From the NCBI RefSeq assembly GCF_023015985.1, contig NZ_JALKAO010000007.1:1-64000 (forward strand): 64,000 bases of DNA, written 5' to 3'. The position numbers and the translations under genes are program-made. Below the pieces are notes generated by a model, which searched no databases, was not told the DNA's origin, and worked only from the letters and a program-made list of their open reading frames with translations. Of the stretch, positions 1 to 8,431 are shown piece after piece. Within the stretch, counting starts at the first letter, position 1; every line of letters starts with the position of its first letter. Source of the DNA: Marivita sp. S6314 (GTDB lineage Bacteria; Pseudomonadota; Alphaproteobacteria; Rhodobacterales; Rhodobacteraceae).

Positions 1-234
1 GCGCAATCGGTGTCCATCGGCGAGGCGCAGCACGCGGTGGGCGCAGGGCTGATTGCCGAAAGCGACGTGATCGAGATCGGCGCGGTGATCAACGGGACGC
101 ATCCGGGGCGCACATCGCCAGAGGACATCACGCTGTTTGACGGCACCGGCGTCGGGCTGCAGGACCTCGCCGTCGCCGCAAAGGTCGTCGACCTCGCCAT
201 CGAACGCGGCGTCGCAATCGAAGTGGACTTCTGA
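1..234 (+). CDS. Ornithine cyclodeaminase/mu-crystallin family protein, C-terminal part
   Basis: The window begins inside this gene, so only the last 77 codons are visible. The tail reads through the family-typical stretch DGTGVGLQDLAVAA followed by the closing helix KVVDLAIERG. This is how ornithine cyclodeaminase, alanine dehydrogenase (archaeal type) and ketimine reductases end. Family members bind NAD(P)H and act on cyclic or linear imines and amino acids; the substrate cannot be fixed from this fragment. A UreI-like channel and a Rid protein follow on the same strand, which suggests an amino-acid or amide nitrogen catabolic operon. A second, diverged family member sits at 58778-59698. 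Confidence 0.8.
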   Translation, partial: AQSVSIGEAQHAVGAGLIAESDVIEIGAVINGTHPGRTSPEDITLFDGTGVGLQDLAVAAKVVDLAIERGVAIEVDF

Positions 235-268
235 GCGCGGAGAGCAGACCGCCAGAGAGGACTTTCGC

Positions 269-781
269 ATGTATCTCCCGTTGTCCCTGTTGTTTGTCGG
301 GGCCGTTCTCGTGCTGAACGGGCTTTGGATGCTTGGCCGGATCGCAGACCGGGAGATCATCGTGATCAACCTCGTCACGGCAGCCGTGACCGCAACCGTT
401 GCGTTGCTGACGCTGATCCGCGCCGAGGCATTGACCGATGTGCGCAACACCGCGCTGACCTTGCTGTTCAGCGTCACGTATCTGTGGGTTGCGATCAATC
501 GCATGACCGGGGCCGACGGGCGCGGATTGGGGTGGTTCAGCCTGTTCGTGGCGATCACGGTTCTGCCTGAAGCGATCACCACCCTGAGCGCAGCGCAGAC
601 CGTCATGGACCTGTGGCTGGGGTTGTGCTGGCTGGCCTGGTCGGGCCTGTGGTTCTTGTATTTCGTCACGCTGGCGCTGCAACACCCTCTGGTGCGGCCC
701 ACCGCCCATGCAACGCTGGCGGCGGGCGTCCTGACGGCGTGGATGCCCGCGCTTGTCCTGCTGAACAATGTCGGCGCATGA
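269..781 (+). CDS. AmiS/UreI-family amide or urea channel
   Basis: A 170-residue, very hydrophobic protein with about six predicted membrane segments (roughly residues 3-20, 30-48, 58-78, 90-107, 113-135 and 147-168). The opening LLFVGAVLVLNGLWMLG and the following DREIIVINL match the start of the AmiS/UreI family, which includes the Helicobacter urea channel and short-chain amide transporters. It lies in the cytoplasmic membrane. The ATG at 269 has a purine-rich GAGAGGA ribosome site just upstream. No urease or amidase gene is visible here, so urea versus short amide is undecided. The gap to the upstream gene is 34 bases, so co-transcription is likely. Confidence 0.8.
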   Translation: MYLPLSLLFVGAVLVLNGLWMLGRIADREIIVINLVTAAVTATVALLTLIRAEALTDVRNTALTLLFSVTYLWVAINRMTGADGRGLGWFSLFVAITVLPEAITTLSAAQTVMDLWLGLCWLAWSGLWFLYFVTLALQHPLVRPTAHATLAAGVLTAWMPALVLLNNVGA

Positions 782-846
782 CGCAGGTGCATCCCGACCC
801 GCGTCCTCACCTGTCATTCACCCCAGATCAACACAAAGGAAACCCC

Positions 847-1188
847 ATGATCGAACGTATCGAAACCGGAGAACGCTCTTCGAAAATCGTCAAGCACAAT
901 GGCGTGGCGTACCTGACCGGCCAGGTGGCCGAAGGGGAGACCATCCAGGAACAGGTGCGTCTGTGCCTCGACAAGATTGATGCCCTACTGGAGAAGGCGG
1001 GATCGTCCCGCCAAAACATGCTGCGGGTGACCATCTGGTTGGCCGACATGTCAGATTTCGCCGGTCTGAACGAAGTCTGGAACGCCTGGGTGCCTGCGGG
1101 CCATGCCCCGGCACGTGCCTGTGGAGAGGCCAAGCTAGCGCGCCCGGAGCTCAAGGTCGAATTCATCGTGGATGCGGCTTACTCATAA
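847..1188 (+). CDS. Rid-family (YjgF/YER057c) enamine/imine deaminase-like protein
   Basis: A 113-residue single-domain protein with the family features GVAYLTGQVAE near the start and VTIWLADMSDF in the middle. RidA itself hydrolyses reactive 2-aminoacrylate and related imines. At the position of the catalytic arginine of E. coli RidA (Arg105) this protein appears to have leucine, in the stretch CGEAKLARPELK. That is typical of the Rid4-Rid7 subfamilies rather than true RidA, so deaminase activity should not be assumed. It ends the short run that starts with the cyclodeaminase-like gene, and a strong terminator follows. Start is the ATG at 847 after AAAGGAAA. Confidence 0.85.
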   Translation: MIERIETGERSSKIVKHNGVAYLTGQVAEGETIQEQVRLCLDKIDALLEKAGSSRQNMLRVTIWLADMSDFAGLNEVWNAWVPAGHAPARACGEAKLARPELKVEFIVDAAYS

Positions 1189-1208
1189 CACCCCCCGCAA
1201 GACACGAA

Positions 1209-1245
1209 AAAGGCCCGGTCGATGTGACCGGGCCTTTGCGTTTTG
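1209..1245. terminator. Rho-independent terminator, bidirectional
   Basis: A 12-bp perfect stem (1209-1220 pairing with 1226-1237) with a 5-base loop, starting AAAGGCCCGG and ending CCGGGCCTTT, followed by a short T-rich stretch (GCGTTTT). It lies between the Rid gene (+) and the convergent permease gene (-) and can serve both. Confidence 0.85.
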
Positions 1246-1262
1246 AGATGTGACCTCTTGCG

Positions 1263-2705
1263 TCAGACGTGATCGTCTTTGACCAATTCGCCTTCGGCAT
1301 GACCCGCGAGGCCACCGGAGACCTCTTCGGTCGCTTCGTCTGACAGCTCTTCCGGCAGGATGAGGTTCAGGACGATGGCGATGACAGCGGCTGGCAATAG
1401 ACCAGAGGTCATCAGGATGCGCAGCGTGTCGGGCAGGTACTGCACCGCTTTCGGGTCAAGCTGCAGACCAAGACCAACCGACAGGGAGATCGCAAAGATC
1501 ACCATGTTGCGACGGTTCCAGCGCACATCGGAGAGCATCGAGATACCCGCAGCCACAACCATGCCGAACATCACGATCACACCGCCCCCAAGGACTTCGA
1601 TCGGGATCGTACGGATCACCGCGCCGACCTTGGGGATCAGTCCACAGATGATCAGGAAAATCGCGCCGATTGTCACGACGTGACGGCTCATCACCCCAGT
1701 CATCGCGATCAGGCCAACGTTCTGGCTGAAGGACGTGTTCGGAAAACCGCCAAAGAGACCAGCAACTGCAGAACCAACACCATCGGCATAGGTCGCGCCT
1801 TGAATTTCCTTGTCCGTTGCTTCGCGGCCTGCACCCCCTTTGGTGATCCCGGAGACGTCACCCACTGTTTCAACAGCCGAGACAAACGCCATCAGACAGA
1901 AGCCGACGATGGCGGCAAAGCTGAATTCGATCCCGTACTTGAGAGGGACGGGGAACGCGACAGGTGCGGCACGGTTCCAGCTGGTTGCGATGCCTTCAAC
2001 GGTGACCATGCCGACGGCCATGGCATAAAAATAGCCCACTGTGATCCCGATCACGACAGCCGAGACCGCCAGCATGCCCTTGGCATAGAACTTGAGACCA
2101 AGCGTCACGAAGATCACGACAAGTGCTGCTGACCAGTTGAGAAGCGAGCCGTATTCCGGCGCGTTGATCGCAGGCACACCACCGGCGGCGTATTGAATGC
2201 CGACCTTGACCAGCGCCAGACCGATCATCGTGACCACGAGACCCGTCACCAGCGGCGGCAGGGCAAAGCGGATCTTGCCGATGAAGGTTGAAATGAACGT
2301 GTGGAACAGACCACCGATAACCACGCCGCCGAACAGTGCAGGCAGTGCTTCGACGCCTTTGCCCGCCACCAGCGGGATCATGATCGGGATAAACGCAAAG
2401 CTTGTCCCTTGAACGATGGGCAGTCGCGCGCCCACAGGACCGAAACCGATCGTCTGGAACAGCGTTGCGATGCCGGCAAACAGCATCGACATCTGGATGA
2501 GGTAGGTCATGTCAGGGAAACCCTGCGCCCCTGCATCTGAGCCAAAGCCAAAGCCCGCAGCGCCTGCGATGATGATCGCTGGGGTGACGTTTGACACGAA
2601 CATGGCCAGAACGTGCTGGATGCCCAGTGGAATGGCCTTGTGCAAGGCCGGTGTGTAATTGGGGTCGCGGAGTTGTTCCGGCGTCCCGATGGATGCATCT
2701 GACAT
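1263..2705 (-). CDS. NCS2-family purine permease, probable urate/xanthine:H+ symporter
   Basis: A 480-residue polytopic membrane protein of the nucleobase-cation symporter-2 family. It shows the N-terminal GIQHVLAMF signature, an internal VETVGD followed by SGITKGG, and NTSFSQNVGLIAMTGV, as in bacterial urate and xanthine permeases. The location at the head of genes for urate breakdown makes urate the likeliest substrate; xanthine or uracil remain possible. ATG at 2705 is preceded by AGGGAGG. The gap to ureidoglycolate lyase upstream is 54 bases, so the gene is probably the last of the puuE-allA-permease transcription unit. Confidence 0.88.
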   Translation of the reverse strand: MSDASIGTPEQLRDPNYTPALHKAIPLGIQHVLAMFVSNVTPAIIIAGAAGFGFGSDAGAQGFPDMTYLIQMSMLFAGIATLFQTIGFGPVGARLPIVQGTSFAFIPIMIPLVAGKGVEALPALFGGVVIGGLFHTFISTFIGKIRFALPPLVTGLVVTMIGLALVKVGIQYAAGGVPAINAPEYGSLLNWSAALVVIFVTLGLKFYAKGMLAVSAVVIGITVGYFYAMAVGMVTVEGIATSWNRAAPVAFPVPLKYGIEFSFAAIVGFCLMAFVSAVETVGDVSGITKGGAGREATDKEIQGATYADGVGSAVAGLFGGFPNTSFSQNVGLIAMTGVMSRHVVTIGAIFLIICGLIPKVGAVIRTIPIEVLGGGVIVMFGMVVAAGISMLSDVRWNRRNMVIFAISLSVGLGLQLDPKAVQYLPDTLRILMTSGLLPAAVIAIVLNLILPEELSDEATEEVSGGLAGHAEGELVKDDHV

Positions 2706-2759
2706 GAGTTGTCCCTCCCTTAGTGATGCGACGCGGCCTTCCCAACCGCGTGTTACTTC

Positions 2760-3248
2760 TTATTGTCGCTCGATCGTAATCGCCTGGTCGAACCAGTGTT
2801 CCTCAAGATTCGGGCTGTCTGTGACACGGTCTACGACCATGAAAAGCCCCGGATCGGACAGCGGGCACAACACCCCGTGCCACACGTTCCGTCCAATATT
2901 CACCCCTTGTCCGGCACCGGCGATATAGGCCCGTGGCGCATGGGGTTTTCCGTCTTTGTCCTCGGCAAGAACCACAAGGTACTCGCCCTCCTGCATTGGC
3001 AGGAAGGCTTGCGATCCAAACGGGTGCCGTTCCATCATCTCCATCTTGAACGGCATCGAAAACGACGCCGACTTGAAGACACTGATCCCGACTTCGCCAT
3101 CAACCACGTCCAGCGTTGCGCGGTTGTGGAAACGCCCGCACTGGTCCTGATTGATCAGCTTGTCCGCCTCTCCGCGCGCTTCGATCAACTCGGCCAGACC
3201 GGCAATCGCGTCCTGCGTGATGGGCACGGCTTTCAGCGTGGTGCTCAT
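2760..3248 (-). CDS. allA: Ureidoglycolate lyase
   Basis: A 162-residue cupin-fold protein of the AllA family, which splits (S)-ureidoglycolate into glyoxylate and urea in allantoin breakdown. Recognisable features are the N-terminal INQDQCGRFHN, the core MERHPFGSQAFLP and the tail WHGVLCPLSDPGLFMVVDR. Length fits the family (about 160-170). Its ATG overlaps the stop of the upstream fused allantoinase gene in an ATGA arrangement, so the two are translationally coupled. No urease is present in the window, so the fate of the released urea is not visible here. Confidence 0.92.
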   Translation of the reverse strand: MSTTLKAVPITQDAIAGLAELIEARGEADKLINQDQCGRFHNRATLDVVDGEVGISVFKSASFSMPFKMEMMERHPFGSQAFLPMQEGEYLVVLAEDKDGKPHAPRAYIAGAGQGVNIGRNVWHGVLCPLSDPGLFMVVDRVTDSPNLEEHWFDQAITIERQ

Positions 3249-4657
3249 GACGCGAATTTCTCGATCAGGCGCAGTTCCGCGATCCGTTCGACCTGTCTGC
3301 AGGCTTCGGCGAACTCCGTGTCACGGTCATTGCCGATCCGGCGGTGAAACGCCTGAAGGATCGACGCCTTGTCATTGTCTTTGACCGCGATGATGAACGG
3401 AAATCCATGCCGGTCGACATATTGCGCGTTCAGATCCTGGAACGTCGCGCGCTCTTCATCGGTCAAAAGGTCAAGACCTGCACCTGCCTGCTCTGCCGTG
3501 CTTTCCGCCGTCAGCTTGCCCGCCGCGGCCAGTTTGCCCGCCAGATCCGGGTGGGCTGTCAAAACGCCCAGACGCTGCTCGTCCGACGCGGTCCGGAACA
3601 CCCGGCACAGCGCGTGATGCACACCGACCGCAGTATCATGCGTCTCGCCCAGCTCAAGCGCGTGTGCGCCCTCGGCGATCCAGGGACTGTGTTCGAAAAT
3701 GCCGCCAAACGCCTCGACGAAGCGGTCACGGTCCATCTCGGACGGGCGCTCCGTCTTTACCGGCGGATGCGCGGCAGCCCAGTGATCGGCGATCTGTTCC
3801 CGCGTGGCGAACCAGACACCCTCATGTTTCTGGAAATGCTCAATCGCGCGCTGCAACGCCTTGGCCCGGCCCGGACGCCCGATCAGGCGGCAATGCAGCC
3901 CGATGGACAGAATGGCCGGATGCCCCGCCTCGCCTTCCTCGTACAGCATGTCAAAGCTGTCTTTGAGATAGCTCTCGAACTGCGCCCCGTTGGTGTAGCC
4001 CGCCTGAATGGCGAACCGCATATCGTTGCAATCCATTGTATAAGGCACGATCAACTGATCCTTACCGCCCGCCTTGACCCAATAGGGCAGATCGTCGGCA
4101 TAGCTGTCGGCGATATAGGCAAAGTCGCCCACTTCCGCCGCCAGATCGACCGTGTTCATCGAACACCGGCCTGTGTACCAACCGCGCGGCGCGCTGCCGG
4201 TCACTTCGGTGTGCAGGCGGATCGCCTCCTGGATTTGCGCGCGCTCTTCGTCGGGCGACATGTCTTTATGTTCGATCCATTTCAGACCGTGTGACGCGAT
4301 CTCCCAGCCCGAGGATTTCATCGCCGACACCTGTTCGGGCGCCCGCGCCAAGGCGGTGGCAACCCCGTAAACGGTGATTGGCAAATCGCCCAGCAACCGG
4401 TGAACGCGCCAGAACCCGGCGCGCGATCCGTACTCGTAGATCGATTCCATGTTCCAATGGCGCTGCCCGGGCCAGGGCGCGGCCCCGGTGATTTCGGACA
4501 GGAACGCCTCGGATGCGGGATCCCCGTGCAGGATATTGTTCTCGCCGCCTTCTTCGTAGTTTAACACGATCTGAACAGCGATTTTTGCCCCGTTCGGCCA
4601 CGTCACCGCCGGAGGTTTTGGTCCATAGCCTGTCATGTCGCGTGGATAGCGGTTCAC
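3245..4657 (-). CDS. puuE: Bifunctional allantoinase (PuuE type)/OHCU decarboxylase
   Basis: A 470-residue fusion. Residues 1 to about 300 are the polysaccharide-deacetylase-like allantoinase PuuE: the opening YPRDMTGYGPKPP, then ASHGLKW, GWYTGRCSMNT and LSIGLHCRLIGRPGR. Residues about 308-470 are 2-oxo-4-hydroxy-4-carboxy-5-ureidoimidazoline decarboxylase (UraD): FVEAFGGIFEHSPWIAE, the catalytic-His motif TAHPDLAG (His369) and RHGFPFIIAV near the end. One chain therefore supplies two successive steps of urate breakdown, making S-allantoin from OHCU and opening it to allantoate. The ATG at 4657 faces uraH, so the module's third hydrolase is made from the divergent promoter. The 3' end overlaps allA. 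Confidence 0.93.
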   Translation of the reverse strand: MNRYPRDMTGYGPKPPAVTWPNGAKIAVQIVLNYEEGGENNILHGDPASEAFLSEITGAAPWPGQRHWNMESIYEYGSRAGFWRVHRLLGDLPITVYGVATALARAPEQVSAMKSSGWEIASHGLKWIEHKDMSPDEERAQIQEAIRLHTEVTGSAPRGWYTGRCSMNTVDLAAEVGDFAYIADSYADDLPYWVKAGGKDQLIVPYTMDCNDMRFAIQAGYTNGAQFESYLKDSFDMLYEEGEAGHPAILSIGLHCRLIGRPGRAKALQRAIEHFQKHEGVWFATREQIADHWAAAHPPVKTERPSEMDRDRFVEAFGGIFEHSPWIAEGAHALELGETHDTAVGVHHALCRVFRTASDEQRLGVLTAHPDLAGKLAAAGKLTAESTAEQAGAGLDLLTDEERATFQDLNAQYVDRHGFPFIIAVKDNDKASILQAFHRRIGNDRDTEFAEACRQVERIAELRLIEKFAS

Positions 4658-4755
4658 GGTAAACTCCCTTCATTTCCCTTAATCCTCTTTAGAACAAAAC
4701 AATGAGGAAGTTTTTCAAAAAAATTTTGATACAGCCTCTTGAGGATAGACCTTTG

Positions 4756-4780
4756 ATGCAAAGCATGCGGTCTGTCAGAC
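4756..4780. promoter_or_regulatory. Two short palindromes in the puuE/uraH divergent promoter region
   Basis: The 150-base space between the fused allantoinase gene (-) and uraH (+) is AT-rich near 4700-4735 and carries ATGCAAAGCAT (4756-4766) and GTCTGTCAGAC (4770-4780), both odd-centred perfect palindromes. They could be operator half-sites for the local LysR regulator, but they do not match the repeat found upstream of puuD, so this is a weak call. Confidence 0.3.
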
Positions 4781-4807
4781 ACATTACAGAGATATCTGGA
4801 GGGTTTC

Positions 4808-5161
4808 ATGAGCGGCTATCTGACAACACACGTCCTCGACACGGCACGCGGGTGTCCGGCCGAAGGGCTCAAGATCGACCTGTTCCGAATTGACGGGGAC
4901 AGCCGGACGCATCTGAAGACGCTTTCCACCAATGACGATGGTCGGACCGACGAACAAATCCTGCCGGCAGCAGAGTTCGAGACGGGCGTTTATGAACTGG
5001 TTTTCCACGCCGGAGATTACCTGAACGCCATCGGCACCCCCGCCGAAAACCCACGGTTCCTCGACATCGTCCCGTTGCGTTTCGGGATGTCAGAAGCGTC
5101 GCATTACCATGTGCCGCTTTTGCTGTCGCCGTTCGGCTATTCCACCTATCGCGGCAGTTAA
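4808..5161 (+). CDS. uraH: 5-hydroxyisourate hydrolase (transthyretin-like)
   Basis: A 117-residue protein that opens 5-hydroxyisourate, the product of urate oxidation, to OHCU. The diagnostic features are all visible: the N-terminal [11 protein letters not shown] with its active-site His, NDDGRTD with the conserved Arg, and the C-terminal tetrapeptide YRGS that separates the enzyme from transthyretin. ATG at 4808 has GGAGGG five bases upstream. It is transcribed away from puuE and runs head-on into the LysR gene, with the two stop codons overlapping (TTAA at 5158-5161), leaving no room for a separate terminator. Confidence 0.95.
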   Translation: MSGYLTTHVLDTARGCPAEGLKIDLFRIDGDSRTHLKTLSTNDDGRTDEQILPAAEFETGVYELVFHAGDYLNAIGTPAENPRFLDIVPLRFGMSEASHYHVPLLLSPFGYSTYRGS

Positions 5162-6066
5162 GCGGCTTTTACCACGTCCGAGATTTTCTCGATGATGTAT
5201 TCCATAAAGAGGCGGGTCTTCGGATCCTGCCTTTTTCGGTGTGTAAACAGGCACGCCATCTGGATCGGTTCCGGCGGCATGTTTTCACATACCGCGACAA
5301 GCCGCCCGGCGCGCAGATGCTCGCTGACCTCGAACAGGGGTTTCATCGCGATGCCATGCCCCGCAAGCGCCCAGTCGGTCAGCACGTCCCCGTCATCGGA
5401 TTCGTACCGCCCCGCAACGCGAAACCGTTTCGGGCCATCCTTGGTCACAAGACGCCACTGGAATTCGGTCGCGCCGGGAAACCGCAGGTTCAGGCATTCG
5501 TGATTGTCTGACACCAGCTCCACACCATCCATAGGTTTCCCCCGCCGCGTGATATAGTCAGGCGACGCGCACAGCACCCGCTCCACGTCCGCGATCTTGC
5601 GAATGCGCAGGTTGCTGTCCTCGGGTTTGCCAAGGAAAAACGCCAGATCCAGCCCTTCGGTTGTCAGATCCACCTTTCGGTCCGTCATCCTCAGACGCAT
5701 CTTCACTTCCGGATACAGGTCAAGAAATCCCGGCACCTGCGGCGCAATCAGCCGTCGTCCAACGCCCAGCGGCGCTGCAACATACAACGATCCCTTGGGA
5801 TTGTCGGTCATGTTGATGACCTGCGCTTCGGCGTTCTCGACCGCTTCAAGGATCTCGCACGCCGCCCCGAAGAAGGTTTTGCCCTGATCCGTGGGGGCCA
5901 GGCTTCGGGTGGTGCGCTGGAACAACCGGACGCCCAGATGTTCCTCAAGCTGGGATATCCGCGACGACGTCACAGCCGGAGAAATCCGCAAATCGCGTCC
6001 GGCGGCGGACATGCTGCCAAGTTCGTAGACGCGGACGAAGGTGCGGATGTTGTCGAGATAAGACAT
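5158..6066 (-). CDS. LysR-family transcriptional regulator, probable purine-catabolism regulator
   Basis: A 302-residue LysR-type regulator with an N-terminal winged helix (about residues 4-60, [17 protein letters not shown] then [16 protein letters not shown]) and a substrate-binding domain of the usual length. The start chosen is the ATG at 6066 ([10 protein letters not shown]), since upstream residues are not family-like. It is divergent from puuD and convergent with uraH, the classical position for a pathway-specific LysR activator. An inverted repeat of LysR-box form lies in the promoter space at 6096-6114. The inducer is unknown; a urate-pathway intermediate is a reasonable guess. Confidence 0.88.
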   Translation of the reverse strand: MSYLDNIRTFVRVYELGSMSAAGRDLRISPAVTSSRISQLEEHLGVRLFQRTTRSLAPTDQGKTFFGAACEILEAVENAEAQVINMTDNPKGSLYVAAPLGVGRRLIAPQVPGFLDLYPEVKMRLRMTDRKVDLTTEGLDLAFFLGKPEDSNLRIRKIADVERVLCASPDYITRRGKPMDGVELVSDNHECLNLRFPGATEFQWRLVTKDGPKRFRVAGRYESDDGDVLTDWALAGHGIAMKPLFEVSEHLRAGRLVAVCENMPPEPIQMACLFTHRKRQDPKTRLFMEYIIEKISDVVKAA

Positions 6067-6095
6067 TATTCGGTTTTTTTTGATGCTGCTTGGCC

Positions 6096-6114
6096 TTCTG
6101 CAGACATAGCAGAA
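6096..6114. promoter_or_regulatory. Predicted LysR-type operator between the LysR gene and puuD
   Basis: A perfect interrupted inverted repeat, TTCTGC-N7-GCAGAA, centred 62 bases before the puuD ATG and 39 bases before the LysR ATG. It fits the T-N11-A layout expected of LysR-type sites. It is the only such repeat in this 100-base divergent promoter region. Confidence 0.6.
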
Positions 6115-6166
6115 CAATTACAGCCCGCATAGACTGCCCCGGAACACAGGTATCGGAGGGACCACC

Positions 6167-7402
6167 ATGTATGACTTAGCCATCCTTTGGGATTGGATCG
6201 CGTTCTCGGTGCGGTGGCTGCATGTCATCACGGCGATGGCCTGGATTGGCGCGTCGTTCTACTTCATCGCGCTTGATCTCATGCTCAAGCCGAACGATGC
6301 CCTTCCCGAAGGCGCATATGGCGAGGAATGGGAGGTCCATGGCGGTGGTTTTTACCATACGGTAAAATACCTTGTCGCCCCGGCCCGGATGCCCGAACAC
6401 CTGACATGGCACAAATGGCAAAGCTATTCGACCTGGCTGTCCGGCGCGGCGCTTTTGATGATCATCTACTGGGTGGGCGGTGAGCTATACCTGCTTGACC
6501 CGACCAAGGCGGACCTTGCGCTGTGGCAGGGCATCCTGATCTCGGCCGGGTCGCTGACCATCGGTTGGTTGCTGTATGACGCGATGTGCAAATCGAAACT
6601 GGCGGACACCCCGACCCTGTTGATGCTGCTGCTGTTCGTGATCCTCGTGATCATGTCCTGGGGCTACAACCAGATTTTCACCGGACGCGCCGCCCTTCTT
6701 CACCTTGGCGCGTTCACCGCCACCATCATGACCGCCAACGTGTTCTTCCAGATCATGCCAAACCAGCGGATCGTGGTGGAAGACCTCAAGGCAGGCCGCA
6801 CGCCGGACGCCAAATACGGCAAGATCGCCAAGGTCCGTTCAACCCACAACAACTACCTGACGCTGCCGGTTGTGTTTCTGATGCTGTCCAACCACTACCC
6901 GCTGGCCTTTGGCACGGAATTTGCGTGGATCATTGCCTCGCTGATCTTCCTCACAGGCGTCACCATCCGGCATTACTTTAACACCATGCACAAAACCGGC
7001 GCTGCCCCGAACTGGACGTGGGGTGTGACCATTGTGCTGATGATCGTCATCGCTTGGCTGTCGACCGTCAGAACCGGCGAAACCTATGAAGAGGCCGAAG
7101 CGCGCGACCTGACCCCGTATGAACAGAAATACGCGTCGGCAGAGGGGTTCGAAGAAGCGTACTTTGCCGTCGTCGGCAATTGCTCCATGTGCCATGGACG
7201 CGAACCGACATGGGACGGGATTCGCTGGGCCCCCAAGGATGTGTTGCTTGAAACCGAAGGGGACGTCGCCCGCCACGCCAGCGCGATTTACCTGCAGGCC
7301 GGTGTCAGTCATGCGATGCCGCCCCCCAACGCGATCCAGATGGACGACGAGGCGCGCCAAGCCATCATCGCCTGGGTGCGCGAGGTCAGAAAGACCAACT
7401 AG
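6167..7402 (+). CDS. puuD: Urate hydroxylase PuuD (membrane protein with C-terminal cytochrome c)
   Basis: A 411-residue protein with about eight membrane segments in its first ~300 residues and a soluble cytochrome c domain at the end. The haem site CSMCH is at residues 339-343 and the probable axial Met is Met384 in AMPPPN. This is the architecture of PuuD, the cofactor-unusual urate hydroxylase that feeds electrons to the respiratory chain instead of making peroxide as uricase does. It supplies the first step of the pathway completed by uraH and the PuuE-UraD fusion. No soluble uricase or flavin urate hydroxylase (HpxO) is seen nearby, so PuuD seems to be the only urate-oxidising enzyme here. 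Confidence 0.93.
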   Translation: MYDLAILWDWIAFSVRWLHVITAMAWIGASFYFIALDLMLKPNDALPEGAYGEEWEVHGGGFYHTVKYLVAPARMPEHLTWHKWQSYSTWLSGAALLMIIYWVGGELYLLDPTKADLALWQGILISAGSLTIGWLLYDAMCKSKLADTPTLLMLLLFVILVIMSWGYNQIFTGRAALLHLGAFTATIMTANVFFQIMPNQRIVVEDLKAGRTPDAKYGKIAKVRSTHNNYLTLPVVFLMLSNHYPLAFGTEFAWIIASLIFLTGVTIRHYFNTMHKTGAAPNWTWGVTIVLMIVIAWLSTVRTGETYEEAEARDLTPYEQKYASAEGFEEAYFAVVGNCSMCHGREPTWDGIRWAPKDVLLETEGDVARHASAIYLQAGVSHAMPPPNAIQMDDEARQAIIAWVREVRKTN

Positions 7403-7435
7403 AGTATCCGGCGACACAGCCTCACAAACAGCACA

Positions 7436-7471
7436 CGCGCGGCTTGCAAAAGACCGCGCGCTGGCTTTTTT
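7436..7471 (+). terminator. Probable terminator of puuD
   Basis: A 7-bp GC stem (CGCGCGG at 7436-7442 with CCGCGCG at 7454-7460), an 11-base loop, and a run of six T at 7466-7471. Confidence 0.6.
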
Positions 7472-7615
7472 ACGCGACCCCATTGCAGCGGGAAAATGTC
7501 AATCGTACACGCGCAACATGTCGCAATCGCGGGTGCGTGACCGACAACACATGATGTATACTTGACCAAACGCGCGGCCCCGCCGATGCACAGCCTGATT
7601 CCGGAGGTTCCCGAC

Positions 7616-8422
7616 ATGACCCATCCCCTGTTGTCCGCAGAAGACATCACCACCTACCAGCGCGACGGCGTTGTTCTGGTCCGTGGCCTGTTCAAAGACC
7701 AGGTGGACACCCTGCGCGACGGGGTTGCGCGCAACATGTCCGAACCCGGTCCCTACGCGGCAGAGAACCTCAAGGAAGGCGAAGCGGGTCGCTTTTTCGA
7801 CGATTACTGCAACTGGGAACGCATTCCCGAATTTCGCGCAGCCATCGCCGACTCCCCTGCGGCCGAGGTCGCAGCAGAGCTGATGGGCAGTGACCGTGTG
7901 CAGATGTTCCACGACCACGTACTAGTCAAAGAGCCCGGCACGTCGAAACCCACACCGTGGCATCAGGATGGCCCCTACTATTTTGTCGAAGGTCAGCAGA
8001 CGATCAGCTTCTGGTCACCGCTTGATCCGGTCGACACGGCCTCCCTGCGCTGCGTGGCGGGATCCCATCGCTGGGAAAAGCCGGTGCTGCCGACACGCTG
8101 GCTGGCTGAAACCAGTTTCTACCCCGACGAAGATGCCTACCAGCCCGTTCCCGATCCCGATGCCGACGGCATGGACATCCGCGAATGGACGATGGAGCCG
8201 GGCGACGCCGTTGCGTTCAACTTCATGACGCTGCACGGCGCGCGTGGCAATGAAACGGGCAGCCGCCGGCGTGCATTCTCGCTTCGCCTTGTCGGGGATG
8301 ACGCCCGCTACGTCGCGCGCCCCGGTCCGACATCCCCGCCCTTCCCCGGCCATGACATGGTTCCGGGCCAGCGGCTGCGCGAAGATTGGTTTCCGGTTTT
8401 GCGCGAAACGGCAAACGTGTAA
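7616..8422 (+). CDS. Phytanoyl-CoA dioxygenase (PhyH) family Fe(II)/2-oxoglutarate oxygenase
   Basis: A 268-residue double-stranded beta-helix oxygenase. The iron-binding HxD is in PTPWHQDGPYY, the distal His is in FMTLHGARGNE and the 2-oxoglutarate-binding Arg follows in SRRRAFSLRL. The start is the ATG at 7616, ten bases after GGAGG; the in-frame codons upstream are not family-like. Family members hydroxylate small molecules such as acyl-CoAs, ectoine and alkaloid or N-methyl compounds, so the substrate is unknown. It lies nine bases before the GlxA-type regulator and near a convergent creatinase gene, which hints at a methylated-amine or guanidino substrate. That link is inference. Confidence 0.8.
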   Translation: MTHPLLSAEDITTYQRDGVVLVRGLFKDQVDTLRDGVARNMSEPGPYAAENLKEGEAGRFFDDYCNWERIPEFRAAIADSPAAEVAAELMGSDRVQMFHDHVLVKEPGTSKPTPWHQDGPYYFVEGQQTISFWSPLDPVDTASLRCVAGSHRWEKPVLPTRWLAETSFYPDEDAYQPVPDPDADGMDIREWTMEPGDAVAFNFMTLHGARGNETGSRRRAFSLRLVGDDARYVARPGPTSPPFPGHDMVPGQRLREDWFPVLRETANV

Positions 8423-8431
8423 GATCACCAC

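Noticed and set aside
128-817. A 229-codon open frame on the minus strand
   Set aside because: Antisense to the UreI-like channel gene; Gln/Arg-rich with no family features.
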